Under the pieces are notes generated by a model. That model did no database searches, was not told where the DNA came from, and worked only from the letters and a program-made list of their open reading frames with translations. Shown piece after piece: positions 17,401 to 22,637 of a DNA stretch of 29,619 nt. Numbering within the stretch: position 1 is the first letter of the stretch; each line of letters opens with the position of its first letter. The position numbers and the translations under genes were made by a program. The stretch is from an uncultured Lachnospiraceae bacterium (GTDB lineage Bacteria; Bacillota; Clostridia; Lachnospirales; Lachnospiraceae), in the NCBI GenBank assembly GCA_910576895.1, contig CAJTJZ010000025.1:1-29619 (forward strand), given 5' to 3'.

Positions 17401-18098
17401 GGATCTATTGTAATCGTAACTCTCGCTTCTGCAACATAATGAAAAATTTCTTGTAAAAGCTCCATTTGAACAGGAGTAAAACCAGTAAAGCCATCAAAAC
17501 AAATGACACAATTTTTAAGAAGTTCTGAATATTTAACTGTATCTATAAGCCTAATTAAAATTTCTTCTGCTGTTATAAAACGATCTTTTTTAAATTCTTG
17601 AAATGCTTTTTGAATCTTTTTTGCATCCTCTAGTTTTCCTTTTAACATAGGACGCTTCTGTGCTTCTAAAATCATCCGTTCTAAATCTTGCTCTCGAATA
17701 TCATATTGTGTAAATTCTGATAATAATGATTTTAATTCACTTAAAAATCCTAATTTTCTAATATCTCCACGAAAATAATGCAAATCCTTTCCACATTCTG
17801 AAAGAACTCGCCGCAATACCATATTTTTTCCCATATCGTCTAAAACAGGCAAATCCTGTAAACCTAATTCCTCAAAAATACGCCATGCTAACCGTAAAAA
17901 ACTTAAAACATCAATATTCATAATAGTATTGCCTGCTTGCCTTTGCACTAATTCTCTTTGCGTTTCTAATGTAAACTGCTCTGGTACAATATAAAGATAT
18001 GTCTTCTCTGGATGTAATAATGCTTCTTTACAAAGCGTTTCTTGTAAGGAAAAGGTCTTTCCACTACCAGAACTGCCTAAAATTAACTGTAAATTCAT
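14484..18098 (-). CDS. addB: ATP-dependent helicase/nuclease subunit B
   Basis: Partner of AddA in double-strand-break resection. 1204 residues, close to the family norm. The N-terminus has a functional-looking Walker A, GSSGSGKTFSLQ (residues 8-19). The middle region matches the inactive-helicase Chi-recognition part (LERTRLNHLKALFFIGLNDG, RELGYRGQFYLYLTLTKP). The C-terminal nuclease carries RVVDYKTGKKEF. Iron-sulphur cysteines typical of AddB are present: one in YAACQYAHFL and three near the end in ACQYCSYKEMC. The ATG follows GAGGAG at about 6 nt. It is first in the run addB-addA-CYTH, the usual Firmicutes order for addBA. Upstream is the palindromic repeat cluster rather than a recognisable consensus promoter. 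Confidence 0.96.
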   Translation of the reverse strand: MNLQLILGSSGSGKTFSLQETLCKEALLHPEKTYLYIVPEQFTLETQRELVQRQAGNTIMNIDVLSFLRLAWRIFEELGLQDLPVLDDMGKNMVLRRVLSECGKDLHYFRGDIRKLGFLSELKSLLSEFTQYDIREQDLERMILEAQKRPMLKGKLEDAKKIQKAFQEFKKDRFITAEEILIRLIDTVKYSELLKNCVICFDGFTGFTPVQMELLQEIFHYVAEARVTITIDPREKISKTWDDFELFSMSKKMLFHLIEIAKETGSSFELCYTSKGQVPYRFINVKELAHLEQMIFRYPYQKYMKKPERISLYAALNPEEELWLVLKKIKGLIRNGYRYRDIAVITGDMEGYAQTAAYCFRKAGVPFFMDYKKSILSNPYVEFLRSFLAMLEKDFSYEAVFRHLGNGLMPWKKEEKDRIENYVLATGIRGRKRWKKEWERAYSEEIKEQLPELNKFRQQFLELVAPSAGRIGYDLFIINNKIEENKEAKEKTAKRKRKGKIKVLDYVYALYEYSQVMHCEEQLWGYETYFRQKGEHNLEREYAQVYKKVMELLERMAELLGDEIVTLREFMELFDAGIAEVKIGLIPPGLDQVIIGDLERTRLNHLKALFFIGLNDGIVPKVASHGGILSDLEREYLSSREFELAPTQRELGYRGQFYLYLTLTKPDSFLQLSYCRMDQECNALRPSYLLRKIQTVFPELKEIIVENGFQFTVENKDSLLEKETDVCSILGADYGSHYFLEGLRFYKDWETMPILWKSLFSYYKEKQPKKWKQLLFCAFGGNGKAQLPKNIARLLYGKDLYGSVTRFEQYAACQYAHFLAYGLRLRERQEFMLRSIDIGNVFHKALCIFGEKASKLEGGWHGFSQQEEEVRIRLTEESLMETLQEEKIPGAKELLNDTARNYHFLERIRKMLQKTTEILVYQVLKGTMEPSGYEINFSKMKLPSTKILLSEQESIHLHGQIDRLDQTKQEPLAIRVVDYKTGKKEFSLLDVYYGLQMQLMIYLRAGMESAMQKEGMEDTEETKENGLGTYTAGAYYYRIDDPFAKEKEPEENAWRDQLKLDGISNKKETMVSIQDQDMVIDGKFRASASSDVIPFAVTSKSEIDSRSSLIADSEELSDLMDYVQDTMVRFGKEILDGKMEKNPYKKSAEDTACQYCSYKEMCNPKDPMQEGTFRILSKQNVPEDISTWRKTEEDKKEDQKEGEE

Positions 18099-18140
18099 TC
18101 TAATCTCCTCTTTATATAATAAGGGTCTTGCTTATTCCAT

Positions 18141-18241
18141 AAATATGACAAGAGTCATACTTGGGTCATTCTTGCTTTGCAAGCATGACAGGCTTCGCAA
18201 ATATGACAAGAGTCATACTTGCTTCGCAAATATGACAAGAG
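18141..18241. repeat. Cluster of short palindromic repeats upstream of addB
   Basis: The core is a 25-bp imperfect palindrome, GTCAT-N-CTTGC-TT-Y-GCAA-NN-ATGAC type, present at 18165-18189 and 18212-18236, with partial copies between and around them. The linker palindrome TATGACAAGAGTCATA occurs twice (18144-18159 and 18202-18217). The 23-bp string starting AAATATGACAAGAG occurs at 18141 and 18199, and its first 14 bases again at 18228. The offsets of 58 and 29 bp suggest growth in 29-bp steps. It resembles REP/BIME-type intergenic repeats rather than a CRISPR. Confidence 0.75.
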
Positions 18242-18273
18242 CCACAAAAAGAGAATATTTCCCAATTTGTGGC
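18241..18273 (-). terminator. Candidate terminator of the hydrogenase-like sensor gene
   Basis: GCCACAAA (18241-18248) and TTTGTGGC (18266-18273) form an 8-bp stem about 30 bp beyond the sensor stop at 18300. On the minus strand the distal arm begins with a TTTTT run inside the stem, but only a weak T-rich tail follows, so termination strength is uncertain. A small GGCAA/TTGCC stem (18271-18287) overlaps it. Confidence 0.45.
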
Positions 18274-18299
18274 AACTCTTATTTGCCTTTCTATCTTTT

Positions 18300-20207
18300 T
18301 TAAAGATTTTCCACTGCATCTTCTATTTTATTTGACATTTCCTGAATTTCTTCTGACTGTGCTGTAATTTCCTGTGTTACAGAAGCAATGGTTGCCACCC
18401 TATCTGTTACATTATTAATTGCTTCTACTAGACAGCGAATACCATCAATGCTTGTATTAATTCTTGGAACGGTTTCTGTTGCCTGCTTATTATTTTCTGC
18501 AATTAATTCTTTTGTTGAATTAGATAAGTTCCGAATTTCTTCTGCAACAACAGCAAATCCTTTTCCAGCTTCCCCAGCACGAGCTGCTTCAATATTAGCA
18601 TTTAAACTTAATAAATTTGTTTGTGAAGCAATATCTTCAATATCCTCATTTGATTGTCTATATGCTTCAATAAATTCAGAAAATGTATTTAAACTTTCAA
18701 TTAATTCTTCACATTCTTTACTAATATTATTTACTTCATGTGAAATATTTCCAGCTTCATTTGCTGTAGATTCATTTGCTTTTGCAAGCTGAATAATTGC
18801 ATCTCGAAGTAAGGAAAATTGCGAAATAATCTCTGTAAGCTTTTGATTATGTAGATTTTGTTCTTTCATACTTTCTTCATGCATTTTCTCTACTTGTTCT
18901 TTTTCCTTTTCTGCAAGTCCCTTAATATAATGAATACAATTTTCTTTTTTATTAACTTTATGATAAATAGCAACTGCCATAGTATAACATGTTTCATATC
19001 CACAACAAGAACAATCAATATGACGACTTTCCTTTGTTGTCTTTTCCATATCTTTAAAAATAGAATCTAGTTCTGTTTCTGTTGGTTCTTTTTGTTGTAC
19101 TTTTTTATTATTATAAATGCGAATAAAATCATCAAGATTCAAATGTTCAAATTGTTTATTATAATATTCTAACCGCTTTTCTAAAGGCAATGCTTTATTC
19201 CACGGAGTTTTTCCAATACCTGCTCGTTTTATTTTTCTTTTTGGTACATCTGCTACTGTATGATGCATCCTATTAATTGCAAGACTAATATCTGTATCAT
19301 CTAATGTTTCATCTGTACCAGTTCCTCGTAAACATCCCTTTTGACAATTTAAAATATCTACAAAAAATGGCAGTTCTTTTGATGTCTTAATACGTTTTGC
19401 ATATTCCTTTAAAAAACGATATGCTTCCGTCTCTCCTTCTATTTGTAAAACAGCAATATCCGTACCTAAGAAAAATTCTGCACATTCTCTTAATCCACCC
19501 GGCTTTGAATATAAACTGCCAAGCCCATAAACAGATTCTTCTTCCACTTCTTTACAACTTTGATAATCATTTCCAATATATTCTATTAGTTTTTTAAAAG
19601 TAACATTGTAAGTAACGTATCCTTTATTATTTTTATCATTAATTTCTAATCTTTTTGCAATACATGGACTTAAAAATACAAGTTCTTCTGTAATATGTTC
19701 ATACTTTTTTAAATAAATTGCCAAATCCATCATTGGGCTTTGTAATGGCATAAGATATTCTAAAAGCTCTGGCTGATATTTTTCAATATAAGTAACAATG
19801 GCTGGACATGGCTGGCTAATCAGTCCTGTTTTTCCTGTTTTTTGTATATAATTAAGATAACTCCATGTTGTAATATCTGCTCCAAAACTAACGGAATAAA
19901 TATGTAATACACCCTGCTTTTTTAAATATCCAAAAATTTTTTTATAATCCTTTGCATAATTTGCAATAAATGCAGGTGCTACAATCACAGAATATTTTTT
20001 TCCTGTCTTTAAACCATCAAAAAATACTTGTGTATCATCTTCATAATCTCTAGCATTATGTTTACAAGAATCAAAGCAAGCACCACAAGCAATACAAGCC
20101 TTTATATCAACTTCAACTTTATTTTGTTTTGCCACATTTGCAGTCAATATAGGGCAAGTCTTAATACATTTATTACAGCCAACACAATTTTCATTTGTAA
20201 ATATCAT
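18300..20207 (-). CDS. [FeFe]-hydrogenase-like redox sensor fused to an MCP signalling domain
   Basis: A 635-residue soluble protein. The ATG at 20207 is preferred because AGGGGGG lies 8 nt upstream and the protein then begins at its ferredoxin domain. Order: two [4Fe-4S] motifs (Cys 8/11/14/18 and 38/41/44/48); an H-cluster domain (about 70-310) keeping all four ligand cysteines, Cys134 (QPCPA), Cys182 (SPCIAKR) and Cys288/Cys292 (NCQKGC); a further four-Cys motif (399, 402, 407, 424; CSCCGYETC then KENC); then a coiled-coil MCP signalling domain (about 430-635) with the conserved tip NLLSLNANIEAARAGEAGKG. There is no membrane segment. The proton-relay Cys of catalytic hydrogenases (TSCCP) is Pro133, as expected for sensory types. 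Probably senses H2 or redox state and signals to CheA. Own promoter at 20254-20282. Confidence 0.88.
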   Translation of the reverse strand: MIFTNENCVGCNKCIKTCPILTANVAKQNKVEVDIKACIACGACFDSCKHNARDYEDDTQVFFDGLKTGKKYSVIVAPAFIANYAKDYKKIFGYLKKQGVLHIYSVSFGADITTWSYLNYIQKTGKTGLISQPCPAIVTYIEKYQPELLEYLMPLQSPMMDLAIYLKKYEHITEELVFLSPCIAKRLEINDKNNKGYVTYNVTFKKLIEYIGNDYQSCKEVEEESVYGLGSLYSKPGGLRECAEFFLGTDIAVLQIEGETEAYRFLKEYAKRIKTSKELPFFVDILNCQKGCLRGTGTDETLDDTDISLAINRMHHTVADVPKRKIKRAGIGKTPWNKALPLEKRLEYYNKQFEHLNLDDFIRIYNNKKVQQKEPTETELDSIFKDMEKTTKESRHIDCSCCGYETCYTMAVAIYHKVNKKENCIHYIKGLAEKEKEQVEKMHEESMKEQNLHNQKLTEIISQFSLLRDAIIQLAKANESTANEAGNISHEVNNISKECEELIESLNTFSEFIEAYRQSNEDIEDIASQTNLLSLNANIEAARAGEAGKGFAVVAEEIRNLSNSTKELIAENNKQATETVPRINTSIDGIRCLVEAINNVTDRVATIASVTQEITAQSEEIQEMSNKIEDAVENL

Positions 20208-20253
20208 AGCAAACCCCCCTGTCATTATGCTTTCTCTCCTAATTATTGTTATT

Positions 20254-20282
20254 ATTTTAACATAAAACCATTCTTGTGACAA
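20254..20282 (-). promoter_or_regulatory. Promoter of the hydrogenase-like sensor gene
   Basis: On the minus strand TTGTCA (20282-20277) and TAAAAT (20259-20254) are exactly 17 bp apart, one mismatch each from consensus. The leader to the ATG at 20207 would be about 40 nt and contains the AGGGGGG ribosome site. It lies just downstream of the MCP terminator, so the two sensor genes are separate transcripts. Confidence 0.65.
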
Positions 20283-20300
20283 GTATTCAATATAAGAAAA

Positions 20301-20343
20301 GGGTATTATTTATAATAACAAATCGTTTCTATAAATAATACCC
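20301..20343 (-). terminator. Terminator of the transmembrane MCP gene
   Basis: GGGTATTATTTATA (20301-20314) and its exact complement (20330-20343) form a perfect 14-bp stem with a 15-nt loop, followed on the minus strand by TTTTCTTATATT. It lies 26 bp after the MCP stop. Confidence 0.9.
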
Positions 20344-20368
20344 CTATGTAATAAATGGATTCTTTTTA

Positions 20369-22117
20369 TTATAAATCAATATTTCCTGAAGATGACCATT
20401 CATTATTAAAATCTGTTTTTGCGTTTAAATTTCCCAAAGCATATTCTTCTCGAAGAATAAATTTAGCTACAAGACCCTTTAACATCTCTGCCTGTTCAGA
20501 AAGTTCCTGACTAGCAGCAGCACTTTCCACTGCTGTATTTGAATTTGTTTGCACTACACTAGAAATCTGATCCATTCCCAGAGTTACTTGTTCAATCGCA
20601 CCTGCCTGTTCTTCTGCTGCATCAGCAATCATATCTACTTTTTCAGTAGCAATACGAACTTCTTCCATTACTTTTATAAGAGATTCTGCAGTAGAACCTG
20701 CAATACTTGTTCCACGTTCCACAGCTCGAATCGAACTTTCAATTAATTCTGCTGTATTTTGAGATGCCTCCGAACTCTTGCTTGCAAGATTTCGTACTTC
20801 ATCTGCAACCACAGCAAATCCTTTTCCTGCAACTCCTGCACGTGATGCTTCCACTGCTGCATTTAATGCCAATATATTTGTTTGAAAAGAAATACTTTCA
20901 ATCGTTTTTACAATCTTACTAATTTCATTTGATGTACGAGTAATTTCTTCCATTGCAGAAATCATATCTTGCATTTGCTGATTACATTCTTGTACCTCAT
21001 CACCAGCAGCATTTGATTGTTCTTTTGCTTCCAATGCATTATTTGCAGTATCTTTTACCTGATGAGAAATTCCTGTAATGGTAGCTGCAAGCTGTTCTAC
21101 AGTAGCTGCCTGTTCTGTAGCTCCTTGTGAAAGTGCCTGTGCACCATTAGAAACCTGACTAGAGCCAGAGGCAACCTGATCAGCACTTTGATTAATCTGC
21201 CCTAGTGTAGAGCTTAAATCACGATTAAGTTTTCGTATTGAAATTAAAAGACTTTGAAAACTTCCTACATATCGTTCTTCTGCCCTTGTCCGTACATCAA
21301 AATTACCATTTGCCATTTCACTTAAAAGTCGGGAAGCATCTGAAATTACATTCTCCAAAATAATTGCCATATTTCTAAATCCATCTGCCAAACGACCCAT
21401 TTCATCTTTTGATTGATATTTAATAACAATATCGAAATCACCCTTGACAATTTTTCCAGCAGATTGTTCTAATTCATGAATTGGTCTTGTAATTCCTCCT
21501 ATTAAATAAATGGAAAGAATTAATGTAATTACTAATGCAACTCCAGCCATACCCACAAGAGCAATGACTAAAATTCTTTGAAGTTCCACGGTATCCTCAT
21601 AATCCTGTTCTGCCTGTCCCTCCGCTACATTACTAATTTGAATTAAAACATTTACTGCTTCTTCTATCATTGGTTGATATTGTTCTAATAACATTGCTTG
21701 TGCTTTTACCATATCAAGATTTACGGTATCAAGAACTGTTTTTTGCATTTCCATAGCAGCCGTTACACTAGTAGCAAATGAATCTAACAATTCCTTTTCT
21801 CCTGTAAAATTCTTAAAAAGCCAATTTGCATTTTCTTCTAATAAATCTAATTCACTCTGTAAATCTTGCAAATAAGCATCGCTTTTATCCTGATCATCTT
21901 CCATTGTAATAAAAGAAAGATCTTTTACAATAATCTGCATACCACGCCGCATATTCATAACTTTATTTGTAATTTGATAACCAAGATTATAAAATTGTGA
22001 ATATTTTTCTGCATTTTCTTTTAGGCCAAAAATTGCAGTTGCAACAGTTGCACAAAATAATATAATAATAATAGCAAATGTTATTAACAACTTTATCCCA
22101 ATTCTTAAATTTTTCAT
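20369..22117 (-). CDS. Transmembrane methyl-accepting chemotaxis protein
   Basis: 582 residues from the ATG at 22117. Layout: TM1 (about 7-30), an extracytoplasmic helical sensor domain of about 150 residues resembling 4HB_MCP, TM2 (ILVIALVGMAGVALVITLIL), a HAMP domain (GGITRPIHELEQSAGKIVKG), then a cytoplasmic signalling hairpin with the conserved tip QTNILALNAAVEASRAGVAG. It passes ligand signals to CheA/CheW. No CheR-binding pentapeptide is seen at the C-terminus (GNIDL). An in-frame ATG at 22162 would add 15 residues coded inside a hairpin repeat, which look non-native. Neither start has a good ribosome site, probably because the mobile-type element inserted directly upstream. The gene itself looks intact. 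Ligand unknown. Confidence 0.92.
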   Translation of the reverse strand: MKNLRIGIKLLITFAIIIILFCATVATAIFGLKENAEKYSQFYNLGYQITNKVMNMRRGMQIIVKDLSFITMEDDQDKSDAYLQDLQSELDLLEENANWLFKNFTGEKELLDSFATSVTAAMEMQKTVLDTVNLDMVKAQAMLLEQYQPMIEEAVNVLIQISNVAEGQAEQDYEDTVELQRILVIALVGMAGVALVITLILSIYLIGGITRPIHELEQSAGKIVKGDFDIVIKYQSKDEMGRLADGFRNMAIILENVISDASRLLSEMANGNFDVRTRAEERYVGSFQSLLISIRKLNRDLSSTLGQINQSADQVASGSSQVSNGAQALSQGATEQAATVEQLAATITGISHQVKDTANNALEAKEQSNAAGDEVQECNQQMQDMISAMEEITRTSNEISKIVKTIESISFQTNILALNAAVEASRAGVAGKGFAVVADEVRNLASKSSEASQNTAELIESSIRAVERGTSIAGSTAESLIKVMEEVRIATEKVDMIADAAEEQAGAIEQVTLGMDQISSVVQTNSNTAVESAAASQELSEQAEMLKGLVAKFILREEYALGNLNAKTDFNNEWSSSGNIDL

Positions 22118-22148
22118 AAAATGTAATAGGCACGGAAACCCACTGTAG

Positions 22149-22195
22149 GCAATACTTTTCATTCATGAAAAGCATTGCAAGCTTTATGCAGTGGG
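22149..22195. repeat. Hairpin repeat, copy A (MCP side)
   Basis: A 14-bp stem (22149-22162 with 22165-22178, one mismatch) around a 2-nt loop, then an outer stem CCCACTG/CAGTGGG (22139-22145 with 22189-22195). Copy B at 22441-22487 shares the inner stem and the following CTTTA and TGGG segments in the same order and orientation. The ATG at 22162 falls within the stem. Confidence 0.85.
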
Positions 22196-22440
22196 AGGAA
22201 TGCCATCCTCCTTTTCAATTTTTAGGCATATTTTGCGTTATAAGCCAGCATATGCCAGACTGTAATATGCCATCGCCAATGTTATATAGCAGCACTGTTC
22301 CTACCCCTTAGAACTGTTTAACCACTATCCTTAGAGCTACAGACTTGGCATGATATCTGTAGGTAACTATACATTCTTACCTAACGTAGTCACTTAAGAC
22401 TTAGGCTAGTCAACTATGGACTTTTACAAGCTTATTCCAT

Positions 22441-22487
22441 GCAATGCTTTTCATAAATGAAAAATATTGCAAACTTTAGGTGATGGG
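22441..22487. repeat. Hairpin repeat, copy B (alaS side)
   Basis: GCAATGCTTTTCAT (22441-22454) pairs with ATGAAAAATATTGC (22457-22470) with a 2-nt loop, with an outer CCAT/ATGG (22437-22440 with 22483-22486). It is a direct copy of 22149-22195. Next to it, TAGTTGACAA (22488-22497) is a candidate end or target sequence. Confidence 0.85.
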
Positions 22488-22514
22488 TAGTTGACAATTT
22501 ATCCCCCTGCCTTG

Positions 22515-22556
22515 TTATAAATAATTAACAAATAATTTGCTGTAAATTATTTATAA
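22515..22556 (-). terminator. Hairpin downstream of alaS
   Basis: TTATAAATAATT (22515-22526) and its exact complement (22545-22556) form a 12-bp AT-only stem about 80 bp beyond the alaS stop. No T-run follows on the minus strand, so it may stabilise the 3' end rather than terminate. Confidence 0.5.
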
Positions 22557-22637
22557 TCTGTTATTATTTATCCCAGTATACTAAATTATCGTCAATTTGT
22601 CTACTCTAAAATGCCAAGAAATTTCTAACAATTCCAT

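Larger units (their letters stand above)
22139..22487 (-). mobile_element. Non-coding IS200/IS605-like element with paired subterminal hairpins
   Basis: A roughly 350-bp stretch between alaS and the MCP gene without a coding region, clearly less AT-rich than its surroundings. Two 47-bp copies of a hairpin sequence (22149-22195 and 22441-22487) lie in the same orientation at its ends, about 75-80 percent identical. Same-strand end hairpins without terminal inverted repeats are the mark of IS200/IS605 elements and their non-autonomous derivatives. The core (22200-22435), read on the minus strand, folds into several strong stems and ends with GGAGGA-TGGCAT-TCCTCC directly before the terminal hairpin, an arrangement like the right-end omega-RNA of TnpB elements. 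No tnpA or tnpB is present. Boundaries are approximate, and the relation to a known IS is inferred from layout, not from a match. Confidence 0.6.

Noticed and set aside
18141..18241. CRISPR array
   Set aside because: The repeats are palindromic, imperfect and nearly contiguous, without unique spacers of even length, and no cas genes are present.
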